From the NCBI GenBank assembly GCA_964573545.1, contig CAZNJQ010000012.1, positions 1 through 21,460 of the forward strand: a stretch of 21,460 nucleotides of DNA, in the 5' to 3' direction. Of the stretch, positions 13,044-19,739 are shown one piece after another. The position numbers and the translations under genes are program-made. Position 1 is the stretch's first letter. The number at the start of each line of letters is the position of its first letter. The notes below the pieces were generated by a model. The model had not been told where the DNA came from. It saw only the letters and a program-made list of their open reading frames with translations, and searched no databases. The DNA comes from CAZNJQ01 sp964573545 (GTDB taxonomy: Bacteria > Patescibacteriota > Minisyncoccia > Phycocordibacterales > UBA2135).

Positions 13044-14087
13044 TTACGCGAGCGTATAATGATCCTCTTCGTCTCTTTTGAAATATTTCCTGTTCTGGAG
13101 ATTCACAAGGACGGTGTTCGGTTTAACATAGCGCTCTTTGAGAACCCGTTCGACAAGGTCGTCTTTGTGGAGTGCGCGGCCTTCCTGTTTCAAGATGTCA
13201 GAAATGACGTCGCGCACGATGCCGCTTGAGTATCCCCACTCGGCAAGCCCGTAGATGCCCCGGCCGACCAAAACGAACCGTTCTTTATCCTTGATAAGTT
13301 CGTTGTGGCACGTCGCGATATGCGCCGAGCGCCCGAAAAGTTTCGTGATCTCTTTCGCAACTTCCGAGAAGTGGAGCGGTGAACCGTGTCGCCTGATGAC
13401 AAGATACGCATAGTCACGTGCGCCGCGCGCCCGGATGTTCGGCGATGATGCAAGTCCCCACTCGCCCAAAGGATTTTGTCCGATGACTTTTGAGATATTA
13501 AGCCATCGCTTCAGTATCTCCTGCTTCTTGTAGCTGTCTGAAAGTTTCTTGAGCCTGGACTCAAACCTGTTTAATATCTCGTCCTCAACGACGATCTCAT
13601 CTTCAGAGAGATTCTCGTACAAGTCATGGAGCGCGCGATGCACGTGCTGGCTCACATCCTCATCCAAGACCCATCGGTGTTTAAAATTCGCATCCTCGCG
13701 CTTCTTATTGAAATTATCGCCGATAACCAAAAGTAAATGGACGTGGTTCTGGACATCTTTCTGCGGAGAAATATGGGAGAGCAAATCCTCTTCGGCGCCA
13801 ATGCCTCCGAAATTCCCATGCAGGAGGTCTTTGAGCTCTTCGAGGGCATCCGTCTCTTTCTCGTACGCGTCGGACTTTCTCATCGCCTGGAGGGCGAAAT
13901 TCTCTATCTGGCGGACGCGCTCACGGGTGATTCCGTATGCCTCGCCTATGGATTCGAGGGTTTTTTTATAGGGGTCTTTGCCGAGCCCGAAGCGGCTGAC
14001 AACAACATCCTGAGCTCGCTCAGGCAAAACTGCAAGGAAGGTCTTCGTTACCTGCTTTGGTTTAAACGTAATTGCCTTCATAGACAT
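13044..14087 (-). CDS. Sigma-70 region 4 / HARE-HTH transcription regulator
   Basis: The 347-aa protein begins with a sigma-70 region-4 helix-turn-helix: 'VVVSRFGLGKDPYKKTLESIGEAYGITRERVRQIENFALQAMR' (28-70), including the TRERVRQIE signature that reads -35 boxes. A charged helical middle follows (about 75-215). The C-terminus has a HARE-HTH-like winged helix ('ARDYAYLVIRRHGSPLHFSEVAKEI', from about 222) and a second winged helix ('ISDILKQEGRALHKDDLVERVL', about 288-347). Regions 2 and 3 of sigma factors are absent, so it cannot melt promoters by itself and is not a primary sigma factor. HARE-HTH domains are known to be fused to sigma region 4 and to the RNA polymerase delta subunit. A specialised regulator or anti-pausing role is inference. 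It has its own promoter and terminator. Confidence 0.88.
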   Translation of the reverse strand: MSMKAITFKPKQVTKTFLAVLPERAQDVVVSRFGLGKDPYKKTLESIGEAYGITRERVRQIENFALQAMRKSDAYEKETDALEELKDLLHGNFGGIGAEEDLLSHISPQKDVQNHVHLLLVIGDNFNKKREDANFKHRWVLDEDVSQHVHRALHDLYENLSEDEIVVEDEILNRFESRLKKLSDSYKKQEILKRWLNISKVIGQNPLGEWGLASSPNIRARGARDYAYLVIRRHGSPLHFSEVAKEITKLFGRSAHIATCHNELIKDKERFVLVGRGIYGLAEWGYSSGIVRDVISDILKQEGRALHKDDLVERVLKERYVKPNTVLVNLQNRKYFKRDEEDHYTLA

Positions 14088-14108
14088 AATAGATATGCGT
14101 TGATTCTC

Positions 14109-14137
14109 TTTTTAGCACTTCGCAAAAGATGTGTCAA
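14109..14137 (-). promoter_or_regulatory. Promoter of the sigma-region-4/HARE-HTH gene
   Basis: TTGACA (14137-14132), 17-nt spacer, TAAAAA (14114-14109) on the minus strand, just after the leuS stop. The -10 is weak. Confidence 0.5.
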
Positions 14138-14153
14138 CCCCCGCAGAACATCC

Positions 14154-16718
14154 TTACCCCTTGCTCTCCGCCTTTGTCTGTCCAGTCACGATATTCACCA
14201 ATCTGCCGGGAATATACACTATTTTTCGTATGCCATCATCCTGCACCCACTTCGCAACCCTGTCAAGCCCGCACGCCATTTCTTTTATTTTTTCTTCGGA
14301 ATCATGCCGTGAGACGGCAAGTTGCCCGCGAACCTTTCCGTCGACCGAAACAGCGATGACGAACTCTTCCATTTCTATCTTCTTCGAGTCAAACAGCGGC
14401 CATGGCTCTTCGTGAATTGAGTTTTTATTTTCAAGAACAGAGTGCCAGAGTTCTTCGGTTATATGCGGCGCAAACGGCGCAAGCAGGCGCAAAAATGTCG
14501 CATATGTTTCATTTGAGACGGAGTCTCTTTTCGTAAGTTCATTTATGAATATCATCATCTGACTTATCGCGGTATTGAACTTGAACGCCTCAATATCCTC
14601 GCCGACTTTCTTCGTCGTCTGATGGAGTATAGCTTCGGTCGCGGCATCATCTTCTTTTTTACCATCAACTTTCTCACTGAGATTCCAAACTCTCTCAAGA
14701 AAACGACGAACGCCGACAATACCTCCCATATCCCATGGGTAGTGCCCGACGACGTGATACGGGCCGATGAATCCCAAATACATGCGCACGCTGTCCGCGC
14801 CGACGGTCTCGACCTGTTTATCCGGGTCGATGACATTTCCCCATCGCTTGCTCATTTTCTGTCCGTCCGTGCCAAGAATGATGCCGCGATTAAATCGCTC
14901 CGTATACGGCTCCGGTTCGTTCACAATGCCGATATCAAAAAGTGCTTTATGAAAAAATCTTGAATACAGAAGGTGCATCGTCGTGTGTTCCGCGCCGCCG
15001 GAGTAGCGCTTCACAGGCATCCAGCTCTGAAGCGACTCCCGCGATGCGAACGCATTCGTATTGTTAGGGTCCGTGTATCGGAGGAAATACCACGAGGAAT
15101 CAATGAACGTATCCATGGTGTCATACTCCGGCCGCCATCCTTTCCCAAATATGCGCTCCGTGCGCTCGCGAAGCTCTTTTGAACTCGCAAGCGGCGGCTC
15201 GCCCGTCGGTGTGAAATCGACATCGTCCGGCAGAAGCCATGGCAAATGCTCTTCAGGAATCGGATGCGACGTACCATCCGGCGCATATACGACGGGAATC
15301 GGGCACCCCCAATACCTCTGGCGGGAGATGAGCCAATCGCGGAGTTTGTATGTGGTCTTCTTTCTGCCCTTAACAAATGCTGTTATTTTCTCTTTCGCCT
15401 CTTCGTTGGTTAAGCCATTAAATTGATTTGAGTTAATGAGAAAACCATTTCCTACATGAGCAAAACCAGACTCTAAAATACTCTTGAGTTTTGCTTCTGC
15501 AAGACCAGGAATTTTTGTTTCTTCTGGAGAGCCGACTTGGGCTATCACCGGCTTAATTTTGAGATTAAACTTTAACGCAAATTGTAAATCTCTATCGTCA
15601 TGCGCTGGCACTGCCATAACAGCTCCCGTGCCATATCCACCGAGAACGTAATCCGCTACAAAAACAGGAATTTCCTCGTTGTTTGCGGGATTTACCGCCA
15701 CGACACCTTCAAGCCGTACGCCGGTTTTTTCTTTTCCTTCCGCAGTGCGCTCTATCTCTTTTTTGTTTTTCGCTTGTTTAATATATTTTTCAACTTCGTC
15801 CCAATTTTCAATTTTCGATTTTAAATTTTCAATTTCAGAGTGCTCTGGCGCAAGCACAAGATACGTCGCTCCAAACAACGTATCCGGTCTCGTTGTAAAT
15901 ACCTTGACTTTCGTCAAGGTCGCAGAATCACGCAGACCGAACACTGACTGTCGCTGAATTTTTTCTGCGTCATTCCGCGTCTGTTCAGCGTCTTTCTGCG
16001 AAGAGCGAAGGATGCGGAATGTTATTTCGCATCCTTCGCTCTTACCGATCCACGCGCGCTGCTGTTCCTTTATCTCTTCAGGCCACGCAAGTCCGTCCAG
16101 ATCAGAAAGCAGCCTGTCGGCGTAATCGGTAATTTTCAAAAACCACTGCTCGAGTTCGCGTTTTTCAACAACCGCACCCGAACGCTCCGCCGTGCCGTCG
16201 GGAAGCACCTGCTCGTTCGCGAGCACCGTCTTGTCGACGGGGTCCCAGTTCACAACCGCTTTCCCGCGATACGCAAGCCCTTTCTCATAAAGCTTTAGAA
16301 AAAGCCACTGTGTCCATTTGTAATATTCGGGGTCCGATGTTATCACCTGCCGCGACCAATCAAACGACGCCCCCATGCTTTGTATTTGCGCCGTCATCCG
16401 TGAAATGTTCTCATACGTCCACTTCTTCGGGTCAAGGCCGTGTTTGATGGCGGCATTCTCTGCAGGAAGTCCGAAAGCATCAAACCCTATCGGAAAGAGG
16501 GTGTTATATCCCTTCATGCGCTTGTAGCGCGCAAAAATGTCCGGCACAGCGAACGCATACCAGTGTCCGATGTGGAGATTCCCGGACGGGTAGGGAAACT
16601 CAACGAGCGCGTAGTAGTTTTCTTTTCCACCTGCTTTGTCGGGCACGGCATAGAGTTCGTCTTTCTCCCATTTTTTCTGCCATTTCTTTTCTATTTTTGT
16701 GTGGTCGTAGGCGCTCAT
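14154..16718 (-). CDS. leuS: Leucyl-tRNA synthetase with palindromic in-frame insert
   Basis: This 854-aa class-I synthetase charges tRNA-Leu. Counting from the ATG at 16718, GNLHIGH (the HIGH motif) is at 46-52, the editing (CP1) domain has FTTRPDTLFGATY and 'GTGAVMAVPAHDDRD', and the KMSKS motif reads KMSKR in 'GTDGQKMSKRWGNVIDPD'. The C-terminal anticodon and leucine-specific regions are complete. The zinc-binding cysteines of some homologs are absent (NWDPVDKTV). I prefer MSAYDHTKIEKKW over the ATG at 16745, which would add nine unconserved residues overlapping the terminator region. Between 'GKSEGCEITF' and 'VKVFTTRPDT' there are about 35 extra residues (235-269), coded by palindromic DNA. 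Another low-complexity patch (IENLKSKIENW) follows 'APEHSE'. Confidence 0.95.
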   Translation of the reverse strand: MSAYDHTKIEKKWQKKWEKDELYAVPDKAGGKENYYALVEFPYPSGNLHIGHWYAFAVPDIFARYKRMKGYNTLFPIGFDAFGLPAENAAIKHGLDPKKWTYENISRMTAQIQSMGASFDWSRQVITSDPEYYKWTQWLFLKLYEKGLAYRGKAVVNWDPVDKTVLANEQVLPDGTAERSGAVVEKRELEQWFLKITDYADRLLSDLDGLAWPEEIKEQQRAWIGKSEGCEITFRILRSSQKDAEQTRNDAEKIQRQSVFGLRDSATLTKVKVFTTRPDTLFGATYLVLAPEHSEIENLKSKIENWDEVEKYIKQAKNKKEIERTAEGKEKTGVRLEGVVAVNPANNEEIPVFVADYVLGGYGTGAVMAVPAHDDRDLQFALKFNLKIKPVIAQVGSPEETKIPGLAEAKLKSILESGFAHVGNGFLINSNQFNGLTNEEAKEKITAFVKGRKKTTYKLRDWLISRQRYWGCPIPVVYAPDGTSHPIPEEHLPWLLPDDVDFTPTGEPPLASSKELRERTERIFGKGWRPEYDTMDTFIDSSWYFLRYTDPNNTNAFASRESLQSWMPVKRYSGGAEHTTMHLLYSRFFHKALFDIGIVNEPEPYTERFNRGIILGTDGQKMSKRWGNVIDPDKQVETVGADSVRMYLGFIGPYHVVGHYPWDMGGIVGVRRFLERVWNLSEKVDGKKEDDAATEAILHQTTKKVGEDIEAFKFNTAISQMMIFINELTKRDSVSNETYATFLRLLAPFAPHITEELWHSVLENKNSIHEEPWPLFDSKKIEMEEFVIAVSVDGKVRGQLAVSRHDSEEKIKEMACGLDRVAKWVQDDGIRKIVYIPGRLVNIVTGQTKAESKG
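15803..15836. repeat. A/T-rich 21-bp-phased direct repeat in leuS
   Basis: AATTTTCAATTTTC (15803-15816) and AATTTTCAATTTC (15824-15836) are 21 bp apart, coding the paired peptide IEN-LKSK-IEN in LeuRS. The protein length around it is close to normal for the family. Confidence 0.7.
15901..16043. repeat. Palindromic insert within leuS editing domain
   Basis: Three nested inverted-repeat layers are visible. Layer one is a 16-bp stem at the gene-upstream end (arms 16001-16016 and 16028-16043, 11-nt loop). Layer two is an 8-bp stem at the other end (arms 15901-15908 and 15913-15920, 4-nt loop). Layer three is an 80-bp core (15921-16000) with 7-bp terminal inverted repeats CGCAGAA / TTCTGCG and internal repeats of GCGTCT/ACGCAG type. 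In both outer hairpins one arm is conserved leuS sequence (coding KSEGC and VKV), and the other is its inverted copy in the insert. Confidence 0.85.
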
Positions 16719-16738
16719 GCATAGTACGGTACCACAAA

Positions 16739-16768
16739 AAAACAAGGCGCTCTAGGGCGCCTTGTTTT
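16739..16768. terminator. Bidirectional terminator between leuS and the Cys-loop gene
   Basis: A perfect 12-bp stem, AAAACAAGGCGC / GCGCCTTGTTTT, with a 6-nt loop. On the minus strand the T-run continues to seven Ts, fitting termination of the upstream Cys-loop protein gene. Confidence 0.85.
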
Positions 16769-16795
16769 CATTTTCGATGTAATTTCTATAAACCC

Positions 16796-17374
16796 CTACT
16801 TCCTGAACTTTTTGACCCCGATCCAGATAAGCGCTCCGAGCGCGATACCGAGGACGATGACGCGGAGGTAGTCGTTCATGTTTGACCAGTATCTCACCGA
16901 CGCGACGATGAGTGTCAAAACACCGCCGAACGAAAGCGCCGTAGCGACGACATCAAGATTCCTGAAGACAAAGCTCGCGACAAGCGTCAGTGTGCCTAAT
17001 ACGACAAGCGCAATGAAGAAATTCCGCTCATAAAGCTGGCGCGCCGTATCAAATTCCTGTCCGCACGTGTAATTTTCGTTGCAGTATCCTTTCTGCACTT
17101 CGGTGATCGGTGCCGGCTCAAGACGCTCCGTTTGCGGGAACCCTTTTTGGAGAAATCTGTCCTCTACCCACTGCCCGCCGACTGCAACACACTCATTCTG
17201 CGTCTGCGGAACGACGTGTACCTGCTCCTGCTTACAGAAATCTTCAAACTTCGGCTCCGTGTATACAAGCCGCACACTGAACACAAAAAAGAGGTTCAAA
17301 ATGACGACTATCGCGATGACGAGCCCCCAGACGATAAAACGCGAACTCTTAATGGTATCAAGTGAATGTTCCAT
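16796..17374 (-). CDS. 192-aa four-TM protein with extracytoplasmic four-Cys loop
   Basis: I recognise no characterised family, although its build is common among CPR hypothetical proteins. One transmembrane helix (about 12-34) is followed by an 85-residue loop with C47, C62, C98 and C104, which probably faces outside and could form two disulfides. Three further helices follow (about 119-138, 142-160, 170-187) and a basic end (KKFRK). The loop contains 'CVAVGGQWVED', a pattern often seen in short CPR surface loops. The gene is followed by a strong terminator and preceded by a promoter overlapping that of the divergent methyltransferase-like gene. Confidence 0.75.
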   Translation of the reverse strand: MEHSLDTIKSSRFIVWGLVIAIVVILNLFFVFSVRLVYTEPKFEDFCKQEQVHVVPQTQNECVAVGGQWVEDRFLQKGFPQTERLEPAPITEVQKGYCNENYTCGQEFDTARQLYERNFFIALVVLGTLTLVASFVFRNLDVVATALSFGGVLTLIVASVRYWSNMNDYLRVIVLGIALGALIWIGVKKFRK

Positions 17375-17403
17375 AGAACGTGTTACTAATGAATATACCT
17401 ATA

Positions 17404-17432
17404 ATACTAGTATGAGAATCGTCCGTTGACAA
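17404..17432 (-). promoter_or_regulatory. Promoter of the four-TM Cys-loop gene
   Basis: TTGTCA (17432-17427), 17-nt spacer, TAGTAT (17409-17404) on the minus strand. Its -35 box shares five bases with the -35 box of the plus-strand promoter. Confidence 0.45.
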
Positions 17433-17453
17433 ACCGACACATGCGCATAGACT
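17426..17453 (+). promoter_or_regulatory. Promoter of the methyltransferase-like gene
   Basis: TTGACA at 17426-17431, 16-nt spacer, TAGACT at 17448-17453. The start codon lies about 37 nt after the expected transcription start. Confidence 0.6.
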
Positions 17454-17496
17454 GAAACGAGACTACGCATGCTCTGAAGGACAGCGCGAGCGACAC

Positions 17497-18054
17497 ATGG
17501 ACACCTGGGATTTCACGGTGTTACTGCTTTCAGCCGGATGGTCTTTGTATCTTTGCATACGTATCGCGCATCAGTGGCAAATCCATAAACCAGGAGAGGG
17601 TGCTGCAGCCGCAGTAAGGGTTTTCGCCCACCCGTTTCTCCTGCTCTTTATCTTCCAGGCGGCAACGGGCTTTGAAAATCCGGGAAGCATTCCTTTGTGG
17701 ATTCACTTTCCCGGAATCTCTATATTCCTATCGGGTATAGGTATGTTGTACGCGGCGCATAGAACACTTGGCAAAAACTATGAAGCAGCCGTCGCCCTTA
17801 AGAATCCCTCTGCACTGGTGACGACCGGCCCGTATGCAATCATGCGGCATCCGATCTATTTCGGAGCACTGCTTATGGGAATCGGCACCGAACTCGCGCT
17901 CGCGAGCCCGTACATGCTCATCGTCATCCTGCTCATACCCCTCATCGTCTGGCAAATACATCGGGAAGAGAGACTTCTCTCATCGGTATTCAAGGATGCG
18001 TGGGCGGCGTATAAAAACAACACGCCGTACAAAATTCTGCCCTATATTTTTTAA
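17497..18054 (+). CDS. Isoprenylcysteine carboxyl methyltransferase (ICMT/PEMT)-like membrane protein
   Basis: This 185-aa integral membrane protein has about five hydrophobic segments and the SAM-binding C-terminal signature of the ICMT/phospholipid-methyltransferase superfamily: 'LVTTGPYAIMRHPIYFGALLMGIG' (107-130), then 'REERLLSSVFKDAWAAYKNNTPYKILP' (156-182). These integral membrane enzymes methylate lipids, isoprenoid groups or small hydrophobic acceptors. The acceptor in bacteria is usually unknown, and protein prenylation is not expected here. The N-terminal half is variable, as in other members. The gene stands alone with its own promoter, and its stop codon overlaps the terminator stem. 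Confidence 0.88.
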   Translation: MDTWDFTVLLLSAGWSLYLCIRIAHQWQIHKPGEGAAAAVRVFAHPFLLLFIFQAATGFENPGSIPLWIHFPGISIFLSGIGMLYAAHRTLGKNYEAAVALKNPSALVTTGPYAIMRHPIYFGALLMGIGTELALASPYMLIVILLIPLIVWQIHREERLLSSVFKDAWAAYKNNTPYKILPYIF

Positions 18055-18086
18055 TCGCTCCAGCTTTCAGTGCGGGGCGATTTTGT
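18053..18086 (+). terminator. Intrinsic terminator of the ICMT-like gene
   Basis: Stem AATCGCTCC / GGGGCGATT (one G-T pair) with a 12-nt loop, followed by TTGTT. It begins within the stop codon and ends just before the convergent ychF stop at 18094. Confidence 0.65.
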
Positions 18087-18093
18087 TACCCTT

Positions 18094-19038
18094 TTATATT
18101 TTAAATTCAATTACATCCCCTTCTTTCACCACGTATTCCTTTCCTTCCGTGCGCACGAGCCCCTTCTCGCGCGCTTTCGGGTATGAACCAGAGAAAAGCA
18201 AGTCGTCGCAATGCACGACTTCGGCACGTATGAACGTATCCCTGAAATCCGAGTGGATAGCAGCGCCCGCCTCCGGAGCTTTCGCTCCCCGCCGTACCGT
18301 CCATGCACGGGTTTCGTCCGGGCCTGTCGTGAAGAATGTCATGAGCCCCAAAATCTCGTATCCTTTTTTAATAAGCTCGAGAATCCCTGTTGGAGAAACG
18401 CCGAGGCTTTTTCTGAACTCTTCCTGCTCATCCGAAGCAATCCCCCGCAATTCATGTTCCGTCTGTATATCAAACTCGACGAACGGGGCATTTTCTTTTT
18501 TAAGAAAATCCAAAAGCTCCTGTGGTATTTTTGTTTTTCCACCCGAGACGTTCAAAACNNNNNNNNNNNNNNNNNNNNNNNNNNNNNNNNNNNNNNNNNN
18601 NNNNNNNNNNNNNNNNNNNNNNNNNNNNNNNNNNNNNNNNNNNNNNNNNNNNNNNNNNACTTCAATATCCTGAAGCGGATTTATTTTCCCGTGCACATGG
18701 ATGATGTTTTCGTTCTCAAACACGCGGACGACTTCCGCTATCGCCGCGACTTCCCTGATGTGGGAAAGAAACTGATTGCCAAGCCCCTCCCCTTCGGATG
18801 CGCCTTTCACGAGCCCTGCGATGTCGGTGAACTGCACAACTGCAGGAACCACCTTCGCGGAACGCGAAAACTCGGCGAGTTTTGAAAGCCGTGGGTCTTC
18901 CACGGGAACAATGCCCACCGACGGGTCAATGGTGCAAAACGGATAATTCTCCGCAGGAACGGATTGTTTTGTCAGTGCGTTAAATAACGTGGACTTGCCG
19001 ACATTCGGTAACCCAACAATACCAATTGAAATATTCAT
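18094..19038 (-). CDS. ychF: YchF/OLA1-type P-loop ATPase, interrupted by an assembly gap
   Basis: This ribosome-associated P-loop NTPase of the Obg group prefers ATP. Motifs seen: G1 GLPNVGKST near the N-terminus, 'ENYPFCTIDPSVGIVPV', G3 'DIAGLVKGASEGEGLGNQFLSHIRE', then the N-gap, then 'VLNVSGG' (where the NKxD-like motif is replaced, as usual in YchF), and the C-terminal TGS domain 'GLMTFFTTGPDETRAWTVRRGAKAPEAGAAIHSDF' with 'EGKEYVVKEGDVIEFKI'. I use the ATG at 19038 (MNISIGIVGLPN), not 19059, because family proteins start there. E. coli YchF has about 80 residues where this gap sits, but the 100 Ns allow only 34, so the gap length is a placeholder and the true protein should be about 355-365 aa. 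Confidence 0.92.
   Translation of the reverse strand: MNISIGIVGLPNVGKSTLFNALTKQSVPAENYPFCTIDPSVGIVPVEDPRLSKLAEFSRSAKVVPAVVQFTDIAGLVKGASEGEGLGNQFLSHIREVAAIAEVVRVFENENIIHVHGKINPLQDIEXXXXXXXXXXXXXXXXXXXXXXXXXXXXXXXXXXVLNVSGGKTKIPQELLDFLKKENAPFVEFDIQTEHELRGIASDEQEEFRKSLGVSPTGILELIKKGYEILGLMTFFTTGPDETRAWTVRRGAKAPEAGAAIHSDFRDTFIRAEVVHCDDLLFSGSYPKAREKGLVRTEGKEYVVKEGDVIEFKI
18559..18658. other. Scaffold gap (100 N) inside ychF
   Basis: Exactly 100 Ns. The surrounding frames agree by chance. From the usual YchF length, about 230-240 nt are expected here. Confidence 0.95.
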
Positions 19039-19076
19039 AAAATGCGATTCAGCAAACACTATGTAACCTCATCTCG

Positions 19077-19121
19077 CCCCGTTCAAAACAAGCCGCTCGC
19101 CGGCTAGTGTTTTGTGCGGGG
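19077..19121. repeat. 45-bp imperfect hairpin element between ychF copies
   Basis: Outer arms CCCCG / CGGGG, middle arms AAAACA / TGTTTT and inner arms AGCCG / CGGCT surround a short loop, with small internal bulges. One edge touches the exact point at which the truncated ychF start loses similarity. Confidence 0.75.
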
Positions 19122-19162
19122 CCGACATTTGGCAATCCTACGATGCCGATGGATAATGACAT
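19121..19162 (-). pseudogene. Truncated second ychF start (14 codons)
   Basis: The minus-strand ATG at 19162 opens MSLSIGIVGLPNVG, matching the intact protein's MNISIGIVGLPNVG in 12 of 14 residues. It then breaks off in the middle of the P-loop into the hairpin element. The frame continues with unrelated residues to a TGA at 19049. The codons differ from the intact gene at most degenerate sites (for example ATCGGCATCGTA against ATTGGTATTGTT), so it is not a fresh local duplication. It lies 24 nt after the toxin gene. Confidence 0.75.
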
Positions 19163-19186
19163 GGTGTGGACGTTGGTTTAAAAGAC

Positions 19187-19447
19187 TCATGTATCGTACA
19201 CGGCGTGGTCGCCGATCGCAAGGAGAGTAATTTCCTCTCTGCGCATATATGAAAAAACAATCCTCGTCTTGTAATTTACGGAAAAACTGTAGCGGCCGGA
19301 GAGGGGCCCATGTAATTTGTGAACCTTGAGTTGTTTATGATTTTTTACATCCCGCAACAACCCTAGTTTCCCCAAGACTTCCTCCTGTAACGCCACTTCA
19401 AGCTTATTAAACTGGCGGATGAATGTCGCCTTATACCCTATTTTCAT
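19187..19447 (-). CDS. RelE/ParE-superfamily toxin
   Basis: The 86-aa protein has the compact RelE/YafQ-like fold pattern: an N-terminal strand and helix pair ('YKATFIRQFNKLEVALQEEVLGKLGLL'), then 'LKVHKLHGPLSGRYSFSVNYKTRIVFSY' with basic residues R52 and R62 that fit the RNA-cleaving surface, and a final strand 'ITLLAIGDHAVYD' with H81 and Y84. Members usually cut mRNA on the ribosome; ParE-type relatives inhibit gyrase, and the sequence alone does not fully separate the two. The start codon overlaps the antitoxin stop by 4 nt (ATGA), the normal type-II arrangement with antitoxin first. Confidence 0.88.
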   Translation of the reverse strand: MKIGYKATFIRQFNKLEVALQEEVLGKLGLLRDVKNHKQLKVHKLHGPLSGRYSFSVNYKTRIVFSYMRREEITLLAIGDHAVYDT

Positions 19448-19668
19448 GACAAGGAATCTTGCCTGCGAAGTTTACGCGCGAGAGCCTTGAGGTCTCCATG
19501 AAGCGTCGGCTCTTTCTCTGCCTTAAGCACGGCCGCTATCGCTTCTTCTTCAGCGAGGCGTTCAAGCGCTTCGCGAACAATCGCGGCCTTGTTTGAACTC
19601 CGTTGTTTTGCCAATCTTTTTACGAATTCTTCCAGGTGTGCCGGAAGCGGCACAGATAATGTGGTCAT
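19444..19668 (-). CDS. Ribbon-helix-helix antitoxin
   Basis: The 74-aa protein starts with a beta-strand and two helices typical of ribbon-helix-helix repressors ('TTLSVPLPAHLEEFVKRLAKQRSSNKAAIVREALERLAEEE', 2-42), followed by a charged tail that would wrap the toxin. It should dimerise, bind the palindrome right before its own start codon, and repress the operon together with the toxin. Confidence 0.85.
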   Translation of the reverse strand: MTTLSVPLPAHLEEFVKRLAKQRSSNKAAIVREALERLAEEEAIAAVLKAEKEPTLHGDLKALARKLRRQDSLS

Positions 19669-19670
19669 AA

Positions 19671-19708
19671 TGATATATGATAATATAATATTACATTATC
19701 ATATATCA
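19671..19708. promoter_or_regulatory. Palindromic operator of the toxin-antitoxin operon
   Basis: Perfect 14-bp arms TGATATATGATAAT / ATTATCATATATCA flank a 10-nt A/T-rich centre, ending 2 nt before the antitoxin ATG. It covers the -10 box. Confidence 0.85.
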
Positions 19709-19726
19709 GAGCGTAGCGTCTGTCAA
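19698..19726 (-). promoter_or_regulatory. Toxin-antitoxin promoter
   Basis: TTGACA (19726-19721), 17-nt spacer, TATGAT (19703-19698) on the minus strand; the -10 box lies within an arm of the operator palindrome. Confidence 0.8.
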
Positions 19727-19739
19727 CGTAATAAAACCG

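Noticed and set aside
13044..14087. Calling the region-4 protein a sigma factor (RpoD or ECF)
   Set aside because: It lacks the regions 2 and 3 needed to bind and melt the -10 element, and carries winged-helix domains instead.
16001..16043. The strong hairpin in leuS as a terminator or attenuator
   Set aside because: It is inside the coding sequence with conserved LeuRS motifs on both sides and has no T-run. An insertion explains it better.
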